From contig NZ_JAEPES010000006.1 in assembly GCF_016634425.1 (NCBI RefSeq), forward strand, positions 151,398 to 215,397: DNA of 64,000 bases. Reading direction: 5' to 3'. Shown here in pieces: positions 25,408 to 33,129 of this stretch; position 1 is the stretch's first letter; each line of letters starts with the position of its first letter. The DNA is from Lacisediminihabitans changchengi (GTDB lineage: Bacteria; Actinomycetota; Actinomycetes; Actinomycetales; Microbacteriaceae). Below the pieces are notes generated by a model. It had not been told where the DNA came from. It saw nothing but the letters and a program-made list of their open reading frames with translations, and ran no database searches. The position numbers were made by a program, and so were the translations under genes.

Positions 25408-26717
25408 CAGTTGTTCCCTCCGCCGAAGCCGCCGGTCGGGGCTCCGCCGGCACCGCCGCCTGTGCCGCCAAAGGTTCCCCGGGTGCCCGCGCCCGTGCCG
25501 GTTCCTGTCCTGCTCGTCCCGGTAGTACCCGTCGTCCCCGTGGTTCCGGTCGACGCCGCGACAGTTCCGATGACCACGGTCTGGCCGACCTTCAGCCCGG
25601 ACTTGATCTCCGTGCCGGTGTCTCCCACGACGCCGAGGGTGACCGTCTTGGTGGTGGTGGTACCGCCGGACGACACGACCTTCACGGTGGATGTTCCGTT
25701 CGCGGAGGTGATCGCGGCGGTCGGCACGTAGAGCGAGGTGGCCGCGGAACTCGCGGTGGTGATGGTGGCGTTCGCGGTCTGCCCGAGTCGCAAGCCGGTC
25801 GGGATCGCGTCGAGCGTGATCGTGGTGGCGTAGGTGACGACCGAGTTGCTGGTGGTCGCCGTGGGCGAGATGGCGGTGACCTTCGCCGTGGCGGTCACGC
25901 CCGTGCCGTCCACAGCGGGGAGGGCCGGGAAGGTGACGGATGCCGCCTGGCCGACGGTCACAGACGCGATGTCCGCCTCGGCGATGGCCGCGGTCATCGT
26001 CAGCGAACTGACGTCGGCGATCGTGACGAAACCACTGCTCGTCGTTGTCGCCGTGGTGCCGCTTCCGGCGCTCGCCGCGCCGGAGGAAATGCTGCTCGAG
26101 GAACTACTCGAGGAGCTGCTCGAGGCGGCGCCGTTGGCGCTGCCGCCGACGGTGCCGTTCACGGCGGTGACGAGGCCCGTGATGGGGGCCGTCAACGTCG
26201 CGGAGGCGAGGTTTTCTTTGGCGGTGGCCAGGGCATCCGTCGCCTCGGAGACGCTGGACTGTGCCGAGGTCACCTGTCCCTGCGCTGAGCTGGTCTGGTC
26301 TGTGCCCCCGGCTGCAGCGCTCGCCGTCGCGGCGGCCAGACTGCTCTTCGCGCTGCTTAGCTGCGAGTTCGCGGCGGCCAGGGTGTTGGTGGCCGTGGTC
26401 ACGGCCGCGGCGAGGTCGGTGGTGTCGAGAGTTCCGATCACCTGGCCGGCGGTGACGGTGGCCCCGAGCGTGGTGTCGACGGTGGCGATGGTGCCGGAGA
26501 CCGCGAAGGATGCTGCGACCTCGCGCACCGGAGCGATCGAGCCGCTCGCCGTGATGCTGCTCGACACCGCTCCCTCTTTCACCGTGGAGGTGAGCTGCGT
26601 CGCAGAGGCGGAACTCGTGGCGAAGGGGTTGGCGACGAGAAAGTAGCCCCCGACGAGGGCTCCAAGCGCGACGACGGCCAACGAGGCGTTGACGGCTATG
26701 CGGCGGGATCTGTTCAT
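25407..26717 (-). CDS. Periplasmic-adaptor-type efflux protein 1 (MacA-like)
   Basis: A 436-residue adaptor beginning MNRSRRIAVN at ATG 26717; a GTG at 26726 is an alternative. It has an anchor helix, lipoyl halves (TAGQVIGTLDTTDLA and TLTAPITGLVTAVNG), a hairpin, and barrel regions. A poly-serine stretch (about residues 217-230) lies in the second half, and the tail is glycine-rich. First gene of the operon reading adaptor-ATPase-permease-DUF5666-adaptor-DUF5666. A regulator box lies 23 bases upstream. Confidence 0.88.
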   Translation of the reverse strand: MNRSRRIAVNASLAVVALGALVGGYFLVANPFATSSASATQLTSTVKEGAVSSSITASGSIAPVREVAASFAVSGTIATVDTTLGATVTAGQVIGTLDTTDLAAAVTTATNTLAAANSQLSSAKSSLAAATASAAAGGTDQTSSAQGQVTSAQSSVSEATDALATAKENLASATLTAPITGLVTAVNGTVGGSANGAASSSSSSSSSSSISSGAASAGSGTTATTTSSGFVTIADVSSLTMTAAIAEADIASVTVGQAASVTFPALPAVDGTGVTATAKVTAISPTATTSNSVVTYATTITLDAIPTGLRLGQTANATITTASSAATSLYVPTAAITSANGTSTVKVVSSGGTTTTKTVTLGVVGDTGTEIKSGLKVGQTVVIGTVAASTGTTGTTGTTGTSRTGTGTGAGTRGTFGGTGGGAGGAPTGGFGGGNN

Positions 26718-26739
26718 AGTGGCCACCGTGCAGAGCGAA

Positions 26740-26760
26740 CCTATGTAAACCGTATGGACG
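26740..26760 (-). promoter_or_regulatory. CATAG-type response-regulator box, macA-like promoter
   Basis: On the minus strand: CATAC, GGTTTA, CATAG, that is, two half-sites 11 bp apart. TAGGTT overlapping the last half-site could be the -10 element. It faces the box at 26835-26850. Confidence 0.6.
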
Positions 26761-26834
26761 CGCTAAAGGCCACCCATGAGTTGTGATCGGCTCTTCGAGC
26801 GACCAGACGGGTCTCAGAGAAGGTTTGGGCGAAA

Positions 26835-26850
26835 CATAGGCGGTTCATAG
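26835..26850 (+). promoter_or_regulatory. CATAG-N6-CATAG box upstream of the regulator gene
   Basis: CATAG, GCGGTT, CATAG: an 11-bp phased direct repeat 23 bases before the start of the response regulator gene. OmpR/PhoB-class regulators bind such repeats, so autoregulation is likely. Confidence 0.6.
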
Positions 26851-26872
26851 AAAACTCGCGATAGTAGGAGAG

Positions 26873-27619
26873 GTGACCGACAACACTGCACCCGCCACCG
26901 CGCTTCCCAAACTCCGCCGTGCCGACGGCTCACCCGTGCGGGTGGTGGTCGTCGACGACGAGGCCACGCTCAGCGATCTGCTCAGCATGGCGCTGCGCTA
27001 CGAAGGCTGGGAGGTGCGCACAGCGGCCGAGGGCCGCGGCGCCATCCAGCTCATTCGCGAGTTCCAACCGGATGTCGTCGTGCTCGACGTCATGTTGCCC
27101 GATATCGACGGCCTGGCCGTGCTCAAGCGGCTCCGCGACGACGGACACGACACCCCCATCCTCTTCCTCACCGCTAAGGACGCTCTGGACGATCGCATCG
27201 CCGGGCTCACCGCCGGCGGCGACGACTACGTCACCAAGCCGTTCAGCCTCGAGGAACTCGTGGCGCGACTGCGCGGGCTCATCCGTCGGTCCACCATCGT
27301 GGTGGCGGACTCCTCCGACCCGCAGCTGCGCGTCGGCGACCTCGTGCTCGACGAGGAGAGCTACGAGGTGCGCCGCGAGGGGCGGCTCATCGAGCTGACC
27401 GCCACCGAATTCGAGCTGCTGCGCTTTCTCATGCGCAACCCGCGCCGCGTGATGAGCAAGGCCCAGATTCTCGACCGGGTCTGGTCGTACGATTTCGGCG
27501 GGCGCTCAAGCATCGTCGAGATCTACATCTCCTACCTGCGTAAGAAGATCGACGCCGGTGCCGAGCCGATGATCCACACCGTGCGTGGGGTCGGCTACAT
27601 GATCAAAGCAGCAGGATGA
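26873..27619 (+). CDS. OmpR/PhoB-family response regulator
   Basis: A 248-residue regulator from GTG 26873 behind AGGAG. The receiver has D28-D29, phosphoacceptor D72 in VVVLDVMLPDIDG, and K122 in YVTKPFS. The C-terminal winged helix has ELTATEFELLRFLMRNPRRV and VYISYLRKK-like IVEIYISYLRKKID. It is divergent from the macAB-like operon and coupled to the kinase gene by ATGA. The shared CATAG boxes suggest it controls export and glycosyltransferase genes. Confidence 0.94.
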   Translation: MTDNTAPATALPKLRRADGSPVRVVVVDDEATLSDLLSMALRYEGWEVRTAAEGRGAIQLIREFQPDVVVLDVMLPDIDGLAVLKRLRDDGHDTPILFLTAKDALDDRIAGLTAGGDDYVTKPFSLEELVARLRGLIRRSTIVVADSSDPQLRVGDLVLDEESYEVRREGRLIELTATEFELLRFLMRNPRRVMSKAQILDRVWSYDFGGRSSIVEIYISYLRKKIDAGAEPMIHTVRGVGYMIKAAG

Positions 27620-29091
27620 CCTCGCTCGCGAACCGCGTGCGCGCACCGTGGACCCTCCGCCGCCGCCTGGTATTCAGCTTCATCGCCCTCCTCGCCGTCG
27701 GCTCGATCGTGATCGGACTGGTCAGCGCCCTCACGCTGCAGGGTGTGCTGATGAGCAAGCTCGACGCGCAGCTCGAAGGATCTTCCCGCCGCGCGCAGGA
27801 TTTCCAGCAGAATCAGGGGCAGGGCCCGTCCGCCCCGCCGGCTAATTCCCCGGGGGGTCCGGGTCAGAATGTGGAGACGATCTTCGTAGTCGTCCGTGAC
27901 GGTGTGCTGGAGCGGGCGGGTTATCTCGACCAGATCGGGACCAACCGCACACTCACGGCATCCCAGGTGAAGACGGTGCTCTCCGTGACGGCCGACACTG
28001 ACGCGCAGACCGTCAACCTCGGCGGCAGCCTCGGCCAGTACCGGGTTCTCGTGACCACGCTTCCCGACGGCGACATCGTCGCCAGCGGCCTGCCGCTCGC
28101 CTCGACGCAGTCCACCGTCTATCTTCTGCTCGCCGTAATCGCCGGAATCGTGATCGTGGTTCTCGTCGTCGCCTTCTTCGTCGGACGGTTGCTGGTGCAG
28201 ATCGCCCTTCGCCCCCTCGAGCGCGTCGTCTCCACCGCTACCCACGTCTCCAAACTCCCGCTCGACCGCGGCGAGGTCGCCCTCGAGGCGCGCGTCCCCG
28301 CCTCCGACGCCGACCCGCGCACGGAGGTCGGGCAGGTCGGTGCCGCTATCAACTCGATGCTCGGGCACGTGGCATCCGCCCTCACCGCACGCCAGGCCAG
28401 CGAGAACAAAGTGCGCAAGTTCGTCGCCGACGCCAGCCACGAGCTGCGCACCCCGCTCGCCTCGATCCGCGGCTACGCCGAGCTCACCCGACGCGGCAAC
28501 CACGAGCTTCCGGATGACGTGGTGCATTCGATCGGACGCGTGGAGTCCGAGGCCACCCGCATGACCTCGCTCGTCGAAGACCTGCTGCTGCTCGCCCGCC
28601 TCGATGAGGGTCGCGACCTGGAGCGGAACCAACTCGACCTCTCGCGCCTGCTCATCGACGCGGTGAGCGACGCGCACGCGGCCGGCCCCGATCACTCCTG
28701 GTCGATCGATCTGCCCGAAGAGCCCGTGGTCATGATGGGCGACCAGCAGCGGCTCCATCAGGTGCTGGCCAATCTGCTCGCCAACGCCCGCGTGCACACG
28801 CCCGCCGGCACCGCGGTGACCGTGGCGCTGTCGATGGATGCGGAAAATGCGCTCGTGAGCGTCGTCGATGACGGCCCGGGCATCCCCGACGGCCTGCAGC
28901 TGGTGCTGTTCGAGCGCTTCGCCCGCGGCGACAGCTCGCGCTCGCGGGCCGCCGGATCCACGGGGCTAGGTTCGACCGGGCTGGGGCTTGCCATCGTCAG
29001 CGCGGTCATCGAGGGGCACGGTGGCACGGTGACGGTCGCAAGTGTGCCGGGGCGCACCGAGTTTCGGGTGACACTGCCGCTCGGCTCCTGA
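27616..29091 (+). CDS. Sensor histidine kinase
   Basis: A 491-residue kinase: helix 1 (about residues 20-45), an extracytoplasmic sensor region of about 120 residues, helix 2 (about 167-195), HAMP, phosphoacceptor H275 in DASHELRTPLASI, and an HATPase with NLLANARVHTP, DDGPGIP and the G2 box GLGLAIV. It resembles the MprB/TrcS type. A short duplication GSTGLGSTGLGLA precedes the G2 box. It phosphorylates the regulator encoded just upstream. Confidence 0.94.
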   Translation: MTSLANRVRAPWTLRRRLVFSFIALLAVGSIVIGLVSALTLQGVLMSKLDAQLEGSSRRAQDFQQNQGQGPSAPPANSPGGPGQNVETIFVVVRDGVLERAGYLDQIGTNRTLTASQVKTVLSVTADTDAQTVNLGGSLGQYRVLVTTLPDGDIVASGLPLASTQSTVYLLLAVIAGIVIVVLVVAFFVGRLLVQIALRPLERVVSTATHVSKLPLDRGEVALEARVPASDADPRTEVGQVGAAINSMLGHVASALTARQASENKVRKFVADASHELRTPLASIRGYAELTRRGNHELPDDVVHSIGRVESEATRMTSLVEDLLLLARLDEGRDLERNQLDLSRLLIDAVSDAHAAGPDHSWSIDLPEEPVVMMGDQQRLHQVLANLLANARVHTPAGTAVTVALSMDAENALVSVVDDGPGIPDGLQLVLFERFARGDSSRSRAAGSTGLGSTGLGLAIVSAVIEGHGGTVTVASVPGRTEFRVTLPLGS

Positions 29092-29173
29092 TTTCGGGGC
29101 GCGAGAGGGGAGCGCGCGCGATGGAGGGCGCGCGGTGAGAAACTGGGAAGCCCGCTATAGGTAAGGAAGCCCC

Positions 29174-30019
29174 ATGCGCATCGCCGTCACCGGCGCGAAC
29201 GGAAAACTCGGCCGTACGGTCGTCATCCGTCTTCGCGAATCAGGCCACCAGGTCGTCGCCCTCGACACGGTCGGTGAGCGTGCGCCCGGCTTCGTCCGCA
29301 TCGATCTGACCGACTACGGCCAGGTGGCGGATGCCCTGGCCGGCATCGACGGAGTGCACGACGGACTCGACGCGGTCGTGCACCTCGGGGCCGTGCCGGC
29401 GCCGGGACTCGTGCCCGACGCCCAGGCCTTCCACAACAACATGAATGCGACCTTCAACGTGCTGCAGGGCGCGCGTCGCGCCGGCATCCGCACCATCGTC
29501 ACGGCGTCGAGCGAGACCGTTCTCGGGCTGCCATTCGATGTTCCACCGCCCTATTTGCCGGTCGACGAGGACTACGAGACCCGGCCGGAGTCGATGTACT
29601 CGCTCACCAAGCACCTCGAGGAGCAGTTGGCGCTGAAGCTCACCCGCTGGGACCCGGAGCTGAGCGTCACAGCGCTCCGCTTCTCCAATGTGATGGATCC
29701 GGCCGACTACGCGGAGTTCCCCTCCTTCGACGCCGACCCGCTCCTGCGCAAGTGGAATGCGTGGGGTTACATCGACGGCCGCGATGGCGCCCAGGCGATC
29801 GAGCGAGCCCTGCTCGCGAGCAACCCGGGCTTCGACGTCTTCATCATCGCCGCGGCCGACACGGTGATGAGCCGGTCGAGCGCCGCGCTCGCGGCGGAGG
29901 TGTTTCCGTCGGTCACCGTCACCAAGGAGCTCGGCGAGCACGAGACCCTGCTGTCGATTGACAAGGCGCGGCGCGTTCTCGGGTACGAGCCGGAGCACTC
30001 CTGGCGCGACGGTGCGTAG
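29174..30019 (+). CDS. NAD-dependent epimerase/dehydratase
   Basis: A 281-residue extended short-chain dehydrogenase. It begins MRIAVTGANGKLGRTVV with the NAD loop, and has the catalytic Y-x3-K in MYSLTKHLEEQ with a preceding serine (TASSETV). The substrate is probably a nucleotide sugar or uronate; not assignable. The start is ATG 29174 behind AAGGAAG. Its 3' end overlaps the next gene by eight bases. Confidence 0.9.
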   Translation: MRIAVTGANGKLGRTVVIRLRESGHQVVALDTVGERAPGFVRIDLTDYGQVADALAGIDGVHDGLDAVVHLGAVPAPGLVPDAQAFHNNMNATFNVLQGARRAGIRTIVTASSETVLGLPFDVPPPYLPVDEDYETRPESMYSLTKHLEEQLALKLTRWDPELSVTALRFSNVMDPADYAEFPSFDADPLLRKWNAWGYIDGRDGAQAIERALLASNPGFDVFIIAAADTVMSRSSAALAAEVFPSVTVTKELGEHETLLSIDKARRVLGYEPEHSWRDGA

Positions 30020-30884
30020 GCGACTCTTCGCAGTTCTGGCGATAGCCGTTTGCCTGACGATCGGTGCTGGCCAGGCGGCATTCGCGCTCCCCGAGCCGAC
30101 CGTGCCAGAACCGGTGGCGCAGTACTTCGCGACGGGGCTCGTCCCGCGGGTCGAGACGCTCTACGGCCCGGGGGCCAAGAAGGGCTCTGGCATCGCGTTC
30201 GACGACACGACCACGGTCGGCGGCATCCATCGCGTCTTCTCCTGGACGTCGTCGTTCCTGTCCGGCGAGAAGACCGATGCACCGACCGAGCTGACCAACA
30301 CGTGGGTCGCGCCGATCACCGTGAAGGATCAGCCGGTCGGACTCGCCACGGTCTGGATCAACCCCGACAGCGATTCTGACAACGACGCCCCCGAGCTCGC
30401 AGACTTCGATCTCGGCCCGGCCCTGGTGAGCGCGCTCGCGAAAGCCCCGACCGGTACCGTGCTGATTCGGGATGACAGCCACTCGGCCTGGTTCGCCAGT
30501 GATGGCACCACGATCACTCCGCTGGTCACCGGAACCTCTGGCGTCGCGGTGGCCACGGCAATCACGGCCTATCAGAAGACTGTGCCCGCCGCGCCGACAC
30601 CGACGACGGATGCCGGCGGCCCGAACGGTCTGCTTGTGGCCGGGGGAGTGCTCGGCGGCGTCGTGATCCTGCTCGTCATCTTCGTGCTGCTGCAGGTGCG
30701 GCGCCGACCGCCCGGCCGCACGGTCCCTGAGCCTGTCGAAGGGGCCGAGCCCGTCGAAGGGGCCGAGCCTGCCGAAGGGGTCGAGCCCGTCGAAGGGGCC
30801 GAGCCTGTCGAAGGGGCCGAGCCACGACCTCTCCCGCCAACCACGCCGGTCTTCATCGAGCCGGCGTTGCCCGATCGCGACTGA
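30012..30884 (+). CDS. Secreted membrane-anchored protein with EP(V/A)EGA repeats
   Basis: A 290-residue protein from GTG 30012, inside the preceding gene. A signal peptide ends near GQAAFALPEP. The middle ~190 residues form an extracytoplasmic domain that I do not recognise. A helix (about residues 206-230) and a basic RRRPPGR stop-transfer follow. The tail has five six-residue repeats EPVEGA. The repeat DNA begins GGTCCCTGAGCCTGTCGAAG, which matches the arm of the REP palindrome at 61379, so the tail seems to derive from an intergenic repeat. Confidence 0.75.
   Translation: MRRRLFAVLAIAVCLTIGAGQAAFALPEPTVPEPVAQYFATGLVPRVETLYGPGAKKGSGIAFDDTTTVGGIHRVFSWTSSFLSGEKTDAPTELTNTWVAPITVKDQPVGLATVWINPDSDSDNDAPELADFDLGPALVSALAKAPTGTVLIRDDSHSAWFASDGTTITPLVTGTSGVAVATAITAYQKTVPAAPTPTTDAGGPNGLLVAGGVLGGVVILLVIFVLLQVRRRPPGRTVPEPVEGAEPVEGAEPAEGVEPVEGAEPVEGAEPRPLPPTTPVFIEPALPDRD
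30722..30823 (+). repeat. 18-bp tandem repeat derived from a REP arm
   Basis: Five units of GAGCCTGTCGAAGGGGCC (with C/T and A/G variants) at 30729-30818, preceded by GGTCCCT. The first unit with its flank matches the arm GGTCCCTGAGCTTGTCGAAC at 61404-61423 at 19 of 20 bases. It is in frame within the coding sequence. Confidence 0.85.
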
Positions 30885-30885
30885 C

Positions 30886-30914
30886 TTGCGCCGCGGGCAT
30901 CCGTCACTTAGTCT
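30886..30914 (+). promoter_or_regulatory. rplJ-rplL promoter
   Basis: TTGCGC (30886-30891), 17-base spacer, TAGTCT (30909-30914). Transcription from about 30921 would give a leader of roughly 220 bases before rplJ. Confidence 0.6.
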
Positions 30915-31017
30915 TTACGAAGCCAAAGACCGCCGGTTATTGCCGTGCCGAGAAGTTCTGGAACCAGATCACCTGGAAACAGACCATCTCGATACAGCAG
31001 TCGAAGGTTCGCTCAAG

Positions 31018-31117
31018 CGAAGACCTGCGCAGGTGTATTGAGAGTCCCGTTCTGTTTGATCCGGGTTTCGCTCCGTGCGCTTGCGCCGGAGCTTTTTTCG
31101 TTAAGTGCGTAGGTCTT
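31018..31117 (+). ncRNA. L10 leader (r-protein autoregulatory mRNA leader)
   Basis: AAGACCT (31019-31025) pairs with AGGTCTT (31111-31117) to close a large domain, as expected of the L10(L12)4-binding leader upstream of rplJ-rplL. Inside it lies a terminator-like hairpin with a six-T tract. Binding of excess L10 complex would decide between readthrough and termination; this is known for Gram-positive L10 leaders and inferred here. Confidence 0.7.
31070..31098 (+). terminator. Attenuator hairpin within the L10 leader
   Basis: GCTCCG (31070-31075) pairs with CGGAGC (31087-31092), with a further GCG/CGC inside and TTTTTT at 31093-31098. It is an intrinsic terminator placed 46 bases before the rplJ start. 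Confidence 0.75.
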
Positions 31118-31144
31118 GGCACGAACCACTAACGAAGGAGCCAC

Positions 31145-31660
31145 ATGGCGAACAAGGAAGCTTCGGTTGCCGAGCTGACGGACAAGTTCCGCGACTCGAC
31201 CGCCGTTCTGCTCACCGAGTACCGCGGGCTCACTGTCGCTCAGCTCAAGACGCTGCGCAAGTCCCTCAGTGAGCACGCAACCTACGCCGTGGTGAAGAAC
31301 ACGCTGACCAAGATCGCGGCCAACGCGGCTGGCATCTCGTCTTTCGACGAGGAGCTTGTCGGGCCGTCCGCAATCGCATTCGTTCACGGTGACCCGGTCA
31401 CCGTCGCGAAGGGTCTGCGCGATTTCGCCAAGGCCAACCCTCTTCTCGTGATCAAGGGTGGTTACTTCGACGGTAACCCCCTGACCGCCGAAGAGGTCAA
31501 CAAGCTCGCTGACCTCGAGTCTCGGGAGGTGCTGCTGGCCAAGCTGGCCGGTGCCTTCAAGGCCTCGCTGTTCGGCGCCGCCTATCTGTTCAACGCTCCG
31601 CTGTCGAAGGCCGTTCGCACGGTCGACGCGCTGCGTGAGAAGCAGGATTCCGCTTCCTAG
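31145..31660 (+). CDS. 50S ribosomal protein L10
   Basis: A 171-residue protein with [21 protein letters not shown] and the conserved [14 protein letters not shown]10 anchors the L7/L12 dimers at the ribosomal stalk and represses its own operon by binding the leader. Start ATG 31145 behind AAGGAG. In this genome it lies 19 kb from rplA. Confidence 0.98.
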   Translation: MANKEASVAELTDKFRDSTAVLLTEYRGLTVAQLKTLRKSLSEHATYAVVKNTLTKIAANAAGISSFDEELVGPSAIAFVHGDPVTVAKGLRDFAKANPLLVIKGGYFDGNPLTAEEVNKLADLESREVLLAKLAGAFKASLFGAAYLFNAPLSKAVRTVDALREKQDSAS

Positions 31661-31710
31661 GCCCTGCCTAGAACTGCGGTAAGTCAACACAAGAAATTAG
31701 GAGAAACATC

Positions 31711-32094
31711 ATGGCAAAGCTGACTAGCGACGAACTGATCGAGGGCTTCAAGGAGCTGACCCTGATCGAGCTCAGCGAGTTCGTCAAGAAGTTCGAAGAG
31801 GTCTTCGAGGTCACCGCGGCCGCCCCCGTTGCAGTTGCTGCAGCCGGTGGCCCCGCGGCTCCCGTCGAAGAGGTCGAGGAGAAGGACTCGTTCGACGTCG
31901 TTCTCGAGGCCGCTGGCGACAAGAAGATCCAGGTCATCAAGGAGGTCCGCGCGCTCACGAGCCTCGGCCTCGGCGAGGCCAAGGCTGTCGTTGATGGTGC
32001 CCCGAGCACCGTCCTCGAGGGCGCAAACAAGGAGACCGCCGAGAAGGCGAAGGCTCAGCTCGAAGAGGCCGGCGCAACCGTCACCCTCAAGTAG
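31711..32094 (+). CDS. 50S ribosomal protein L7/L12
   Basis: A 127-residue protein: N-terminal dimerisation helices ([20 protein letters not shown]), an alanine-rich hinge (about residues 35-52), and the C-terminal factor-binding domain with [20 protein letters not shown]. It forms the stalk that recruits translation factors. It is preceded by AGGAG and followed by a strong terminator. Confidence 0.98.
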   Translation: MAKLTSDELIEGFKELTLIELSEFVKKFEEVFEVTAAAPVAVAAAGGPAAPVEEVEEKDSFDVVLEAAGDKKIQVIKEVRALTSLGLGEAKAVVDGAPSTVLEGANKETAEKAKAQLEEAGATVTLK

Positions 32095-32127
32095 TCGACG
32101 CCCGCAAGGGCATCAACTGCGAGCATG

Positions 32128-32164
32128 AAAGGTGCCGTCCCCCCGGGGGCGGCGCCTTTTTGCA
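32128..32164 (+). terminator. Rho-independent terminator after rplL
   Basis: AAAGGTGCCGTCCCC pairs with GGGGCGGCGCCTTTTT, a GC-rich stem ending in a T run. It terminates the rplJ-rplL transcript. Confidence 0.9.
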
Positions 32165-32216
32165 TGCGCACGTCAGCGTGACCGAGCGCTCCTCGCAACC
32201 GGATACGGTGGAAGCC

Positions 32217-33059
32217 ATGAGCAATGACGTTCGCCGCAGACCCTCCGCCGAGATCTCCCGCTCCTGGTTGCTGGTGCCGGCGACGGCGTCCGACCGCTTC
32301 GGGCCGAGTGTCGAGTCGCGCGCAGACCAGGTCATCCTCGACCTCGAAGACGCCGTCGATCCCAAGCTGAAGGACGATGCCCGCGCGGTCGTCGCCGAAT
32401 GGCTGGCGACATCCGGCTCCTCCGCCTGGGTGCGCATCAACAGTGTCGACACCGAGTTCTGGGGTGGGGATGTCGACGGGCTGCGCGGCCTGCCGGGTCT
32501 GCGTGGTGTGATGCTCGCCAAAACCGAGTCCGCCGAGCAGGTGTCGGAGACCTATCACCGGCTCGGCAGCGCGACCCCGGTTCTCGCGCTGGTCGAATCC
32601 GCGCTCGGAATCGAGGATGCGGCCGACATCGCCCGGGCGAAGGGGGCGTTCCGGCTCGCCTTCGGCAGCGGCGACTACCGCCGAGACACCGGTGCGAGCG
32701 CCGACGACCTGGCCATGGCCTACCCGCGCTCCCGCCTGGTCGTGGCCAGTCGAGTGGGCAATCTGCCCGGTCCGATCGACGGGCCGACGGTCGGCAGCAG
32801 TCATCCGGTGCTCCGGGAGCAGTCAGAGATGACGGTCGCGCTCGGCATGACCGGCAAGCTCTGCCTCGATACCTCGCAGTTGCCCGTCATCAACGAGGTC
32901 ATCAGCCCCACCGGATCGGATGTCGCCTGGGCGCAGTCGTTCCTGGCCGACTTCGAGGCACGAGGGCGCACCATCCGCGATGGTAGCGACCTTCCCCGGC
33001 TCGGTCGCGCAGAGAAGATCGAGCGACTGGCCCGCGAGTTCGGCGTCGAGGCGCGCTGA
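32217..33059 (+). CDS. HpcH/HpaI aldolase / citrate lyase beta-like protein
   Basis: A 280-residue CitE-like protein with the barrel motifs DQVILDLEDAVDPKLKDDAR, WVRINSVDT, VLALVESALGIEDA and LAFGSGDYRRD. Family members cleave or condense acyl-CoA esters of short dicarboxylates using magnesium. The start at ATG 32217 was chosen because conserved sequence begins shortly after and the upstream part covers the rplL terminator. It stands alone, without CitF/CitD partners. Confidence 0.88.
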   Translation: MSNDVRRRPSAEISRSWLLVPATASDRFGPSVESRADQVILDLEDAVDPKLKDDARAVVAEWLATSGSSAWVRINSVDTEFWGGDVDGLRGLPGLRGVMLAKTESAEQVSETYHRLGSATPVLALVESALGIEDAADIARAKGAFRLAFGSGDYRRDTGASADDLAMAYPRSRLVVASRVGNLPGPIDGPTVGSSHPVLREQSEMTVALGMTGKLCLDTSQLPVINEVISPTGSDVAWAQSFLADFEARGRTIRDGSDLPRLGRAEKIERLAREFGVEAR

Positions 33060-33129
33060 TTGTTGCTGGACTGCGGCTCGGGGGATATCGCGTTCGCGCG
33101 AGCTCAGCGGCCCTGCGTACAGTGATCTA

